Shown piece by piece: positions 52,353-61,332 of a stretch of DNA of 64,000 bases; the stretch's first letter is position 1; each line of letters starts with the position of its first letter. Location: assembly GCF_024172185.1 (NCBI RefSeq), contig NZ_JAMZEC010000001.1:2976001-3040000 (forward strand), given 5' to 3'. Source of the stretch: Nonomuraea roseoviolacea subsp. carminata. Lineage in GTDB: Bacteria > Actinomycetota > Actinomycetes > Streptosporangiales > Streptosporangiaceae. Position numbers and translations under genes: made by a program. The notes under the pieces are model-generated. The model did no database searches. It saw nothing but the letters and a program-made list of their open reading frames with translations, and had not been told where the DNA came from.

Positions 52353-53662
52353 ATGTGGTAGGTGCTCTCCTCGGCGAAGGAGTCGGTGAAGGCGCCGCCG
52401 GTGACGGGGATCCGCCGGTTCTCGAAGAGCGCCTCGACGTGCCCGGCCGGGACGCCGGGGGGCAGCGTGAACGTGCGCGACCCGGGACCGCCGTCGGCGC
52501 CGGGCATGGCGAACAGGTAGAAGGCGCCGCCGTGCCGCTTGAGCATCGTGTCGACGCCCTTGCCGAAGTCGTGCCGGAGCGACTGGGTGTTGAGGACGGG
52601 GGCGAGCTCCTTGATCTGCCGGTTGACCTCGGCGACGGCGGGCCGGGTGGCCGCGCCGCAGGCGTCGCGCAGGACGTGCTGGCTCTGGCACCGGCCGCCG
52701 AAGCTGTGGTTGAAGTAGACGACGCCGCGGGCGCCGTGGATCAGTGAGCTCATGACGGCGCCCTTGAGCTGGTCGGGGCCGATCGCCCGCCGGTCCTCGG
52801 GCGCGGGCTGCCCGACCTCGACGAAGGCGTAGATGGGCTGCCGCTTGCCGTCGAGGGCGTCGAGCTTGCGCTGGCGGTCGATGAGCAGCCCGTAGTTGGC
52901 GGCCCTGGCGCACTGGTCGGCGCGGAACTTCAGCGAGTTCTGGGCGTCCAGGCAGGCGTAGTAGCTGGTGTACCAGTAGACGTCGAGGGAGACGAGGTCG
53001 GTGTAGTCGTTGACGAACCGGCCGGCCTGCCGGTCGTTCTGCCAGATCATGACGCCCTTGCCGTAGTTGGCGTAGTGGGGGCGGCCGTCGTTCTTGGGCA
53101 GGCGGTCCTTGAGGGTCCTCATCACGGTGTAGCCGCAGCGTTCCTTGTGCGGGTCGTCGGGGACGCACAGGGGGCCCTGGCCGGGGAAGTTGCCGGTCCA
53201 GCCGTCGTCGCCGGGGCCGGCCCACATGTCGGCCTCGTCGGTGACGAGCCAGGCGACGGTCTCGGGGCCGTACCCGGCGATCGGTTTGCCGGTGATGGCG
53301 AACATCCCGTTCTTCCTGATGAGCGCCATGTCGCTGGTCTCGGTCAGCTCGACGTAGGTGTTGATGCCGGCTTCGCGGTCCTTGTCCACGTCGTCCTGGG
53401 TGATGACGGACTCGTACCAGACGCCGACGGGGAAGAACGACGGGTCGGTCCAGCCGGCGGCGGCGGTGGCGGGGAAGCGGGCGTAGTAGGCGGGGCCGCC
53501 CTCCCAGTCGACGGGCGCGAGGGCCGGGGCGGACGCGGCCGGGCCGGGGGGCGGGGTCTCCCGCGGCCCGGACCCGGCGCGGCGCAGGTCGAGCACCACC
53601 CACACGAGGGCCGCCGCGGTGAGGAGGACCAGCGCGGCGAGCAGCGGGCGGGGGACCCGCAT
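52334..53662 (-). CDS. membrane-anchored secreted protein, possible TIM-barrel glycoside hydrolase
   Basis: 442 aa. One N-terminal TM/signal anchor (PLLAALVLLTAAALVWVVL). The extracellular part reads GWTDPSFFPVGVWYESV, NTYVELTET, WLVTDEADMWAG, VSLDVYWYTSYYACLD, PIYAFVEVGQP and ARGVVYFNHSFGG, the pattern of a TIM-barrel hydrolase with acidic residues at strand ends. I cannot name the family. Its start overlaps the glycosyltransferase stop (ATGA), so it belongs to the polysaccharide cluster. Confidence 0.75.
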   Translation of the reverse strand: MRVPRPLLAALVLLTAAALVWVVLDLRRAGSGPRETPPPGPAASAPALAPVDWEGGPAYYARFPATAAAGWTDPSFFPVGVWYESVITQDDVDKDREAGINTYVELTETSDMALIRKNGMFAITGKPIAGYGPETVAWLVTDEADMWAGPGDDGWTGNFPGQGPLCVPDDPHKERCGYTVMRTLKDRLPKNDGRPHYANYGKGVMIWQNDRQAGRFVNDYTDLVSLDVYWYTSYYACLDAQNSLKFRADQCARAANYGLLIDRQRKLDALDGKRQPIYAFVEVGQPAPEDRRAIGPDQLKGAVMSSLIHGARGVVYFNHSFGGRCQSQHVLRDACGAATRPAVAEVNRQIKELAPVLNTQSLRHDFGKGVDTMLKRHGGAFYLFAMPGADGGPGSRTFTLPPGVPAGHVEALFENRRIPVTGGAFTDSFAEESTYHIYKITP

Positions 53663-55707
53663 CAGCGCTCGCCCTCGGCCAGCGCCATGAGCTCGCGGGC
53701 GCGGGCGGACCAGGAGGCCTCGCGCACGGACGCGCGCAGCTCCTCGGGTGTCGCCGGGCCGCCCGTGTCGAGCGTGCGCCTGACCGCCTCGACGAACCCG
53801 GCGTGGGTGGCGGCGCTCCTGACCAGGTCGGTGTACGCGGCCAGCTCGGCGAACTCGGTGCTGACGACGGGCAGGCCGAGCGCGAGGTACTCCTTGAGTT
53901 TGATCGGGTTGGCGTGGCGGATCCAGGCGTTGTCCCGCCACGGCATGATCGCCACGTCGAAGCCCGACCCGTACGCGGGGATCCGCTCGTAGGGCCGGAA
54001 ACCGAGCCAGTGGACGTTGGGGTACTTCGTCAACCGCTCCATGGGCGCGGTCGAGTCGCCGACGAGCACCAGCGACGCCTCCGGCAGCTCGACGGCGAGG
54101 CGTTCGAGCAGCTCGAAGTCCACGACGAAGTCGTCCAGGGCGCCGAAGAAGCCGATCCGGGGACCCGGTATGTCGGCCAGGTCGGGCGGCAGGTCGGCGG
54201 TCCTGGTGAAGTGGCGCAGGTCCACGCCGTGGTCGAGGAAGTGCGCCCGCTCGCCGGTGAGGGGGCGTTCCTCGGCCATGAGGGCGCGGCTGACGTAGAC
54301 GACGCGGTCGGCGCGGGCGAGCAGGGCGCGTTCCATCGCGCCGATGGTGGCGGCGTCGGCCTCGGGGAACGCCGAGTGCCGGTCGGAGCGGTTGAACACC
54401 AGCGACCGCCTGGCCATGGGGCGCACCACGTCCCAGGCCGTGGGGAGGGTGACGACGACGGCGGGGCGGCGCATGCCGAGCGCCCGGCACACGGCCCGCA
54501 CCTGGGCCCGGACGAGCGTCGCGTTCAGGGCGCGGAGCAGGGGCGAGCCGTAGAACGGCAGCGGCAGCGGCGACATGACGTGGAAGCCGGGCAGCGGCTC
54601 GCGCACGAGCTTGGCGACGCTGCGCAGCTTGCGCGCGATCCGGCGGGCCACCTGGGTGGACTTCCCGGGAGTGGGCATGCGCATGCCGATGCTGTTGACC
54701 ACGAGCACCTCGCGGTGCGCGGCGATCGAGCGCATGAGCTGGAAGTCTGAGTGCGCCTGGTTGTGGTACCACCAGTCCTGGGCGGAGAAGCAGACGTAGC
54801 CGGGCGCCGGCCGCGCGGTCTCCCGAGGCCAGCGCGGCAGGGGCCACAGGGCGCGCAGGGCGGCCCGATGGCGCTCTCCCCCAGCCCGGCCGCGGGCGGC
54901 GGCGCGCAGCGCCTCGTTGAGCGTGACGGCCAGGCGCATGAGCAGGGCGCCGGAGAGGCCGTGGAGCTGGCGGTGGAGCCGGACCCGGTTGGCCGCGGAC
55001 AGCGCCCAGAGGCGGCTGGAGGTGGACTGCTCCCCGCCGAGGTGGACGGCGCGGGCGGCCGGCACGTAGCGGACGGCGAAGCCGTGCTCGCCGGCGCGCA
55101 GCATGTACTCGGTCTCCTCCGAGTACAGGAAGTAGCGCTCGTCGAGCGGGCCGGTGGCGTCGAGGCACCGGCGGGAGACCAGCCAGGCGGCGCCGGTCGC
55201 CCAGTCGTGCGTGCCGGGCCGCTCGTACGCCTCGGCGGCGACGACCAGCTCGCCCAGGGCGGGGACGCGTCCGGCGCGGTGGCCGCCGAGCAGCGCCTCG
55301 CCGAGCGCCCGCAGCACGGTGGGGCGGCGCCGCAGCGAGAGGTGCCGGTGGCCGGAGTCGTCGGTGAGGCGCGGGACCGTGATGCCGGTGCCGGGCTCGG
55401 CCAGCGCCTCGCGCAGCGCCGTGACGGCGCCCGGGGCGAGCCGGATGTCGGGGTTGAGCACGAGCACGTCGCAGCCGGGTGCGGCGGCGATCCCGGCGTT
55501 CACGGCGGCGGCGAACCCGGCGTTGCGGCCCGTGGGGACGATCTGCACGGCGGGCAGCGCCTCGCGGGCGCGGTCGAGGGTCGCGTCGGCCGAGTCGTTG
55601 TCCACCACGATCACCCGGGCGTCGCCCGCTCCGGCGGCGGCCAGCGAGCGCAGGCAGTCGCCCACGACCCGCTCACTGAAGTAGGTGACGATCACTATCG
55701 CGAGCAT
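53662..55707 (-). CDS. bifunctional GT2-GT4 glycosyltransferase
   Basis: 681 aa. Residues 1-270 are a GT2 rhamnosyltransferase-like domain (VIVTYFSERVV, VVDNDS, NAGFAAAVNAG, LNPDIRL, DERYFLYSEETEYMLRA). Residues about 300-680 are a GT-B glycosyltransferase related to GT4 (SAQDWWYHNQAHSDF, VFNRSDRHSAF, FLDHGVDLRHF, GPRIGFFGALDDFVDFELL-like, IMPWRDNAW, PIKLKEYLALGLPVVSTEF). Two transfer steps may be carried out by one protein. It lies in a - strand run with the WecG/TagA gene upstream and the secreted hydrolase-like gene downstream. Confidence 0.88.
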   Translation of the reverse strand: MLAIVIVTYFSERVVGDCLRSLAAAGAGDARVIVVDNDSADATLDRAREALPAVQIVPTGRNAGFAAAVNAGIAAAPGCDVLVLNPDIRLAPGAVTALREALAEPGTGITVPRLTDDSGHRHLSLRRRPTVLRALGEALLGGHRAGRVPALGELVVAAEAYERPGTHDWATGAAWLVSRRCLDATGPLDERYFLYSEETEYMLRAGEHGFAVRYVPAARAVHLGGEQSTSSRLWALSAANRVRLHRQLHGLSGALLMRLAVTLNEALRAAARGRAGGERHRAALRALWPLPRWPRETARPAPGYVCFSAQDWWYHNQAHSDFQLMRSIAAHREVLVVNSIGMRMPTPGKSTQVARRIARKLRSVAKLVREPLPGFHVMSPLPLPFYGSPLLRALNATLVRAQVRAVCRALGMRRPAVVVTLPTAWDVVRPMARRSLVFNRSDRHSAFPEADAATIGAMERALLARADRVVYVSRALMAEERPLTGERAHFLDHGVDLRHFTRTADLPPDLADIPGPRIGFFGALDDFVVDFELLERLAVELPEASLVLVGDSTAPMERLTKYPNVHWLGFRPYERIPAYGSGFDVAIMPWRDNAWIRHANPIKLKEYLALGLPVVSTEFAELAAYTDLVRSAATHAGFVEAVRRTLDTGGPATPEELRASVREASWSARARELMALAEGER

Positions 55708-55737
55708 GCGGGCACGGCCTCTCGGGAGCGTCGGGAC

Positions 55738-56577
55738 TCAGGAGTGTCGGAACCGGCTGAGCAGGGCGCCGGCGAGCAGCGCGAGGGCGAAGGGGGCGTC
55801 GTCCCGGAGGTAGCGGCGGGCCAGGCGGCGCGGCTCCAGCGCGAGGCGGTGCAGCCACTCGCCGCCCGCGCGTTGCAGGGCGCGCGGGGCCCGGCTGAAC
55901 TGGCCGGCGGCCATGGGGATGCCCGCACCGCAGCCGAGGAACCAGGCGGCGGGCAGGTCGGGGCGCAGGTCGCGGATGAGCCGTTCCTGCTTGGGGAAGC
56001 CGAGACCGACGAGCACGAGGCCGGGGCGGGCGGCGACCACCTGCCCGATCACCTCGCGGTACGCCACGGGGTCGGTGTCGAAGCCGTACGGCGGGGACAG
56101 GGCGCCCGCGATCCGCAGCGCGGGGCTGCGCGCCGCGAGCGCCTCCGCCGCGGCCTCGGGCACGCCGGGGTCGCCGCCCAGCAGGTAGACGGAACGGCCG
56201 GCGCGCGCGGCCCGCGCGGACAGGGTGTGGACGAGCGAGGAGCCGGTCACCCGCTCGGGGACGGCGGTGCCGGCCAGGCGGCCCGCCCACACCACGGGCA
56301 TGCCGTCGGCGACGACCAGCTCGGAGCCGGCGACCAGCTCGGCGAGGGAGGGGTCGCGGGTGGCGGCCCGGACGATGTCCACGTTGGCGGTGACGATCGC
56401 GCCGCCCCGGCCGGCCGCCCACGCGCGGGCGACGTGCTCGGCGACGGCGGCCTCGGTGAGGGCCATGACGTGGACCGCGCCGACGCGCACCCGCGCCGGG
56501 GGATCGGTCGTGAGGAAGGGATCCGCCGGAATGGTGTCGCTCCTTCGCGCCGCCGACCTAACTTCACGACCTTTCAC
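55738..56577 (-). CDS. WecG/TagA/CpsF family glycosyltransferase
   Basis: 279 aa. Family marks: TANVDIVRAATRDPSLAELV, SELVVADGMPVVWAGRL, RSVYLLGGDPGV, and LVGLGFPKQERLI. This family transfers N-acetylmannosamine or its uronic acid from UDP to a lipid-linked sugar. UDP-ManNAc could come from the WecB at 29.4-30.7 kb. GTG at 56577 gives the full frame but has no ribosome site. A GAAGGAG lies 7 nt before an ATT codon further in, so the true start is uncertain. Confidence 0.87.
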   Translation of the reverse strand: MKGREVRSAARRSDTIPADPFLTTDPPARVRVGAVHVMALTEAAVAEHVARAWAAGRGGAIVTANVDIVRAATRDPSLAELVAGSELVVADGMPVVWAGRLAGTAVPERVTGSSLVHTLSARAARAGRSVYLLGGDPGVPEAAAEALAARSPALRIAGALSPPYGFDTDPVAYREVIGQVVAARPGLVLVGLGFPKQERLIRDLRPDLPAAWFLGCGAGIPMAAGQFSRAPRALQRAGGEWLHRLALEPRRLARRYLRDDAPFALALLAGALLSRFRHS

Positions 56578-56732
56578 GAAATAATCGGCATAGGAGATAA
56601 ACCCGTTACCCGGGATCCGGCAGAGGCCCCGCGCGGCGGGCGCCTGAGGGTTTCCGGCGCGCCGGTCGAGGATGGCTTGACCAGATCGGGCGAGGGCTTC
56701 CGGCAGGGCGGGCGGGCGGCGATCATGGGCGC

Positions 56733-57281
56733 ATGAGAGTGGAGAGAGGCGCGTTCGACGGGGTCCTGATCTTCGTCCCGACCCCCCACCACGACGACAG
56801 GGGCTTCTTCACCCGCACGTTCGACACGGCCCTGGCCGCCGCGCACGGGCTCGACCCGGCGGCGTTCGTCCAGGACAGCCAGTCCCGCTCGCGGCTCGGC
56901 ACCCTGCGGGGCATGCACTGCCGGCTGGGGCGGGGCGAGGCCAAGCTGGTCAGGTGCGCCCGTGGCGCGATCCACGACGTGCTGGTGGACGCCAGGCCCG
57001 GCTCGCCGACGTTCGGCGAGAGCTGGAGCGTGGTGCTCGACGACAAGGAGTTCGCCCACCTGTACGTCCCGCCGGGGCTCTTCCACGGCTACCAGGCGCT
57101 CACCGAGCAGGCCGACGTGTGCTACCGGATCGACCGGGAGCACGACCCGGCCGAGGACCTGACCGTGCGCTACGACGACCCGGACCTCGGCATCGGCTGG
57201 CCACTGCCGGTCACCGCGATCAGCGCGCGGGACCTGGCGGCGGGCTCGTGGAAGGAGGCGCGGGAGCGTCTGCTCGGCTGA
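56733..57281 (+). CDS. RmlC-like dTDP-sugar 3,5-epimerase
   Basis: 182 aa cupin with the RmlC pattern: DDRGFFTRTF, QDSQSRSRLGTLRGMHCR (catalytic H62), EAKLVRCARGAIHDVLVDARPGSPTFG, and VPPGLFHGYQAL. It probably epimerises dTDP-4-keto-6-deoxyhexose; rmlA, B and D are not in the window, so rhamnose specificity is unproven. Divergent from the WecG-like gene; its 3' end overlaps the ligase/polymerase gene by 62 bp. Confidence 0.88.
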   Translation: MRVERGAFDGVLIFVPTPHHDDRGFFTRTFDTALAAAHGLDPAAFVQDSQSRSRLGTLRGMHCRLGRGEAKLVRCARGAIHDVLVDARPGSPTFGESWSVVLDDKEFAHLYVPPGLFHGYQALTEQADVCYRIDREHDPAEDLTVRYDDPDLGIGWPLPVTAISARDLAAGSWKEARERLLG

Positions 57282-58680
57282 GCCCGGCCTCCCCTGCGCC
57301 GCCGGCCGGCCGGGCGCGATCCGCCGGCCCACCGGGCGGAGCGGCCCGGGCGTCGCGGGCCTCGCGCAGGAGGGCGCCGGCCGCGCCCACCAGCAGGAAC
57401 GACAGGCCGGTGATCACCGCGTACGCGCGCAGGTCGAACGTGGCGGCGCCGATCAGCGGCACCACCAGGCAGGCCGCCAGCGTGAGCCCGAGGTCGCGGG
57501 AGGCCGCGTCGGCCAGCAGGCGCCGGGCGCGCAGCGCCGACCAGATGCCGGCGGCGAACAGCCCCGCGAAGGCCAGCACGCCGATGATCCCGGTCTCGAC
57601 GGTCGTCAGGATGTACTGGTTGTCGAAGACGAGGTACTTCGGGGCGTACCAGGTGCCGAGCCCGCGACCCAGCCAGGGGTGGCGGCCGATCTCGGTGGTG
57701 GCGGCGGCGTAGTCCATGGTCCGCCAGCGCAGGCTGGAGTCGTTCGAGATGTTGGTGAACAGCGCGACGATGGCCCCCAGCACGCCCGGCACCACGAGCT
57801 TCACGGCCCCGAGGAAGACCAGCACGGCCCCGGCCGCGAGCAGCCGCCGCACCTTCGGCCAGCCCGCGAGCAGCACCACGGCGGCGCCGGCCAGCCCGAC
57901 GAAGGCCGAGCGCGACACCGAGAACACCATCCCGGCCCCGATCAGCCCCGCGCACACCCACCAGCGCAGCGCGGGCCCGCCCCGCTCCCGTGCCTGGAAG
58001 GCGAAGTGCAGCGCGATCGGCAGGATCATCGCGCACATCACCGCGAACTCGATGGGGTGCCCGGTGGTGGCCGCCACCCGGCTCAGCCCGTTGCGTTCCA
58101 GGATGAACAGCTCCTCCTGGGTGTAGCGCAGGCCGGGCAGCACCATGTACTTCGTCGGGTCGAAGGTGAAGAGGAACTGCACCGCGCCGACCACCCCGAG
58201 GACCGCGCCCATCACCGCGACCGTCTTCAGCACGAGGTCGAGCCGGTCGCGGCCGCGCACGCCGTCCACGACGAGCAGCACGACGCCGATCATGGCGAAC
58301 GCGGTGACGAGCATGTGGTCGGCCAGCTCCACCTCGTCCCTGGGCAGCGGGCCGGCCGTCGCGTAGGCGTAGGTGGCCAGCAGCGAGGCGGCGTGGACGA
58401 ACACCGCCGAGCGGACGAGCGTGCGGCCCTTGGCGGCGCCGAGCGTGCTGGTGAAGTGCGCGCACAGCCACCACACCAGCGCGAACAGGCCGATGGACTC
58501 GGCCGGGGTGATCGCGAACGACAGCCCCCGGTACACCAGCCGAGCCGGGACGATCATGAGGACGACCACGAACACGACGCCGACCGTGGCCCCGTCGGCG
58601 CGGTGCGGCCTCGGCAGCGCGGACGCCTCCAGCAGCGCCCGCGTCCGGGCGGCCGCCGCCCTGGAATCCGTCGCGGTCAT
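57220..58680 (-). CDS. O-antigen ligase / Wzy-type polymerase family membrane protein
   Basis: 486 aa with about ten or more TM segments. A periplasmic-type loop contains SNDSSLRWRTMDYAAATTEIGRHPWLGRGLGTWY, the hallmark of the O-antigen ligase/polymerase (Wzy_C) family, with GHP and HPWLG. The N-terminus has a soluble lead of about 30 residues, and the C-terminus is Ala/Pro-rich. The start overlaps the Wzz stop (ATGA). It probably polymerises or ligates the surface glycan. Confidence 0.88.
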   Translation of the reverse strand: MTATDSRAAAARTRALLEASALPRPHRADGATVGVVFVVVLMIVPARLVYRGLSFAITPAESIGLFALVWWLCAHFTSTLGAAKGRTLVRSAVFVHAASLLATYAYATAGPLPRDEVELADHMLVTAFAMIGVVLLVVDGVRGRDRLDLVLKTVAVMGAVLGVVGAVQFLFTFDPTKYMVLPGLRYTQEELFILERNGLSRVAATTGHPIEFAVMCAMILPIALHFAFQARERGGPALRWWVCAGLIGAGMVFSVSRSAFVGLAGAAVVLLAGWPKVRRLLAAGAVLVFLGAVKLVVPGVLGAIVALFTNISNDSSLRWRTMDYAAATTEIGRHPWLGRGLGTWYAPKYLVFDNQYILTTVETGIIGVLAFAGLFAAGIWSALRARRLLADAASRDLGLTLAACLVVPLIGAATFDLRAYAVITGLSFLLVGAAGALLREARDARAAPPGGPADRARPAGGAGEAGLSRADAPAPPSTSPPPGPAR

Positions 58681-59372
58681 GCCGGGCGCCGCCTCAGCCG
58701 CAGGCCCGGCAGCCCGTCGAGTCTCCGTCTCAACGCGGGGGCGACGCTCTCGGCCGCGAATCCGGCCGTCAGGGCGGCGAACAGGCCGAGCACCAGCACG
58801 GCCGCCGCCGACCGGCTCTTGCCGCCGCGCTGCTCCAGCGGCGCGGTCGGCGCGACCATCTCGGTGATCTTGATGTACGTGCTCGGCGGCGCCTGGAGCA
58901 CCTGCTGGCGGGCGGCCATCTCCAGCTTGGCCCGCGCCACCAGCTTGACGACGAGCTCGTGCGCCGCCTGCGCCGACGGGCTCTTGGCCTCGATGATGAC
59001 GAAGGGGCCGTTGGCCAGCAGCTCGGGGTTGGAGCTGCCGTTGTGGACCACGTACGAGGTGTCGCCGCCCGGAGGCGCGCCGAGCGTGGCCGCGGTCTCG
59101 GGGGCGCTGAGCGCCTGGAGCAGGATCGAGGCGGAGACGTTGAGCGCGCCGTCGTAGTTGAGCAGCGGGTTGACCCGGGGGTTCGGGTAGTCGGGGTTGG
59201 CTGGAACGCTCCCGCCCGTCACCGGGACGGTCAGGACGAGCACCGCGCTCGACTGGTAGACGGCCGGGATCGTCCGGTAGACGCCGAAGGCCACCGCGAG
59301 GGAGAGCAGAAGCGCGGGCAGCGTGACGTACCACCTGCGGAACACGACCAGGACCGTCCCCCAGAAGTCCAA
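58677..59372 (-). CDS. Wzz-like chain-length/copolymerase protein (first)
   Basis: 231 aa. One N-terminal TM (TLPALLLSLAVAFGVY) and one C-terminal TM (SAAAVLVLGLFAALTAGFAA) flank an extracytoplasmic domain, the Wzz/CapA topology. It lacks a fused tyrosine kinase. TTG start with GGAAGGAAAG upstream. It is translationally coupled to the ligase/polymerase gene. Confidence 0.82.
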   Translation of the reverse strand: MDFWGTVLVVFRRWYVTLPALLLSLAVAFGVYRTIPAVYQSSAVLVLTVPVTGGSVPANPDYPNPRVNPLLNYDGALNVSASILLQALSAPETAATLGAPPGGDTSYVVHNGSSNPELLANGPFVIIEAKSPSAQAAHELVVKLVARAKLEMAARQQVLQAPPSTYIKITEMVAPTAPLEQRGGKSRSAAAVLVLGLFAALTAGFAAESVAPALRRRLDGLPGLRLRRRPA

Positions 59373-59526
59373 GACGCTTTCCTTCCCGTATCAGAAAACG
59401 GGTGTCTCCCCCACAGATCATCGTTTTTCCCGGTATCCGGCGTTACCAGCTATTTGTAACGAGACAACGGTGCACCGCGATGTCACTGCCGGGCCATTTC
59501 GCCGACATTCAGGGTGGGGAGCACCG

Positions 59527-60330
59527 ATGCAGCAAGCGCTGAGCTTTACCTTCCACCGCGACGAACTCCTTCCGCTCGCCGACAGTCACCGCGAAAGCTT
59601 CCTCAAGGCCACGCCGTTCCGCCACGTCGTCATCGACGACTTCCTGCCCGCCGAGGTCCTGGAGCCGGTCCTGGCCGAGTTCCCCGAGCCCCGCGACATC
59701 GAGTGGCAGCGCTTCGACAACGCCCGCGAGGTCAAGCTCGCGCTCGCCGACACCGAGCGGATGGGACCGGCCACCCGCCACCTGCTGGCCGAGTTCAACG
59801 GCCAGGTGTTCATCGACTTCCTGGAGCGGCTCACCGGCATCGAGCACCTGGTGTCCGACCCGCACTACGACGGGGGCGGCCTGCACCAGATCCGGCCCGG
59901 CGGGTTCCTGAAGGTGCACGTCGACTTCAACCGGCACCGCCGGCTCGACCTCGACCGGCGGCTGAACGGGTTGCTCTACCTCAACAAGGACTGGGAGGAG
60001 TCGTACGGCGGCCACCTCCAGCTCTGGAACAAGGACATGACCACCTGCGAGCACCGCATCCTGCCGGTGTTCAACAGGTTCGTGCTGTTCGCCACCACCG
60101 ACGAGGCCAACCACGGCCACCCGGAGCCGCTGACCTGCCCCGACGACCGCGCCCGCCGGTCGATGGCGCTGTACTACTACACCAACGGCCGCCCGGAGGA
60201 AGAGGTGCTGGACGAGCACGACACCAAGTTCAAGCAGCGGCCGGGCGAGGAGTGGAAGACCTCCTTCCGGCAGACGGCCAGGCGCTGGGTGCCGCCCGCC
60301 CTGGCGGACCTGGCGAGCCGCCGTAAATAG
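59527..60330 (+). CDS. 2-oxoglutarate/Fe(II)-dependent dioxygenase
   Basis: 267 aa. Double-stranded beta-helix with H131-x-D133 in FLKVHVDFNRH, a distal His in ANHGHPEPL and Arg in RARRSMALYYYTN. This is the prolyl-4-hydroxylase-like 2OG-Fe(II) fold. GGGGAG lies just before the ATG. It sits alone on the + strand between the two Wzz-like genes, so hydroxylation of a glycan, lipid or small molecule of this cluster is conceivable; no substrate evidence is visible. Confidence 0.88.
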   Translation: MQQALSFTFHRDELLPLADSHRESFLKATPFRHVVIDDFLPAEVLEPVLAEFPEPRDIEWQRFDNAREVKLALADTERMGPATRHLLAEFNGQVFIDFLERLTGIEHLVSDPHYDGGGLHQIRPGGFLKVHVDFNRHRRLDLDRRLNGLLYLNKDWEESYGGHLQLWNKDMTTCEHRILPVFNRFVLFATTDEANHGHPEPLTCPDDRARRSMALYYYTNGRPEEEVLDEHDTKFKQRPGEEWKTSFRQTARRWVPPALADLASRRK

Positions 60331-60357
60331 GGCGACGCAAGTAGACAAGTAGCCAGG

Positions 60358-61167
60358 TCAGCGGCCGTTGAGCCGCACCGCGTCGATGGGGCCGGTCTCG
60401 TCCAGATCCTTGGCCGGGCCCGGCCCCGAGCCGTTCCCGCCTGCCTCCGGGGCCTGCGTGACCGGCTCGTCCTCGTCCTCGTCCTCGGCGTCGGGGACGG
60501 GGACGGGGACGGGGACGGGGGTGCGCGGGAACAGCCTGCGGCGCACGACCGCGTACGCCACCCCGAACCCGGCCACGAGGCCGAGCAGCAGCCCGCCGAC
60601 GGCGCCCTGGAGCTTGGCCGACCCGTCGGCCTCCGGCCCGAGCCGCACGACGTCCTCGGCCTGCACGAACGTGATCGGGTGCGCCTTCAGCTCGTTCTGC
60701 CGGTCCTCCAGCTCCTGGCGCAGCCGCTCCTGGGTGGCCGACAGCACCTTGGCGGCCGTGCCCGGCGAGTCGCTCTCGACCTGGACGTAGATGAACGGGC
60801 CCGTGGTGCCGACGCCGAGCAGCGTCGGGTTGCTGCGGCCGTCGTCGATGGTCAGGTCGGTCGGCCCGTCCTCGGTGACGCCGACGGAGGCGAACACGTC
60901 CGAGGTGTTCAGGGCCAGGATGAGGATGCTGGCCGTGGTGCGCAGGTCGTCGGTGAACTGCAGCAGCGGGTTGGTCTGCGCGACGGGCTTGGTGCCGTCG
61001 ATCGAGCCGCCGCCCGAGGGGGTGACGAGGACCATGGACGCGCTCGTCACGTACCGCTCGGGCATCAGGAGGTATCCGGTGAACGCCAGGGCGACGGCGA
61101 GGACGGCGACCGGGACGGCGATCAGCTTCTGCCGGGCAAGGCCGAGAATGGTCTTCCAGAATTCCAT
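60358..61167 (-). CDS. Wzz-like chain-length/copolymerase protein (second)
   Basis: 269 aa. N-terminal TM (AVPVAVLAVALAFTGYLLM) and a later TM (GAVGGLLLGLVAGFGVAYAVV) flank an extracytoplasmic domain with a coiled-coil-like stretch (SATQERLRQELEDRQNELKAH). The C-terminal tail begins with a Pro-Val repeat and an Asp-Glu repeat (encoded near 60465-60520). GGGGAT precedes the ATG. It is similar in plan to the first Wzz-like protein but not close in sequence. Confidence 0.82.
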   Translation of the reverse strand: MEFWKTILGLARQKLIAVPVAVLAVALAFTGYLLMPERYVTSASMVLVTPSGGGSIDGTKPVAQTNPLLQFTDDLRTTASILILALNTSDVFASVGVTEDGPTDLTIDDGRSNPTLLGVGTTGPFIYVQVESDSPGTAAKVLSATQERLRQELEDRQNELKAHPITFVQAEDVVRLGPEADGSAKLQGAVGGLLLGLVAGFGVAYAVVRRRLFPRTPVPVPVPVPDAEDEDEDEPVTQAPEAGGNGSGPGPAKDLDETGPIDAVRLNGR

Positions 61168-61332
61168 ATATCCCCTGCCCGATACCCACAGCAAGGGGGC
61201 GCGATAATCCCCCCGAAAAACCGTTCCAAAAAGGCATCGCGCTTTCCCATCCACCCGTTACATCCGCTTTGTTACGCGGACCGGTGCTGAACCGATGAAC
61301 CTCACGGTGGCCGGAAACCGGCCGGTGCGGGG

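Noticed and set aside
56247..56577. ATT start codon for the WecG-like gene
   Set aside because: GAAGGAG is well placed before an ATT codon, but ATT starts are very rare and this may be chance; the start is left as uncertain.
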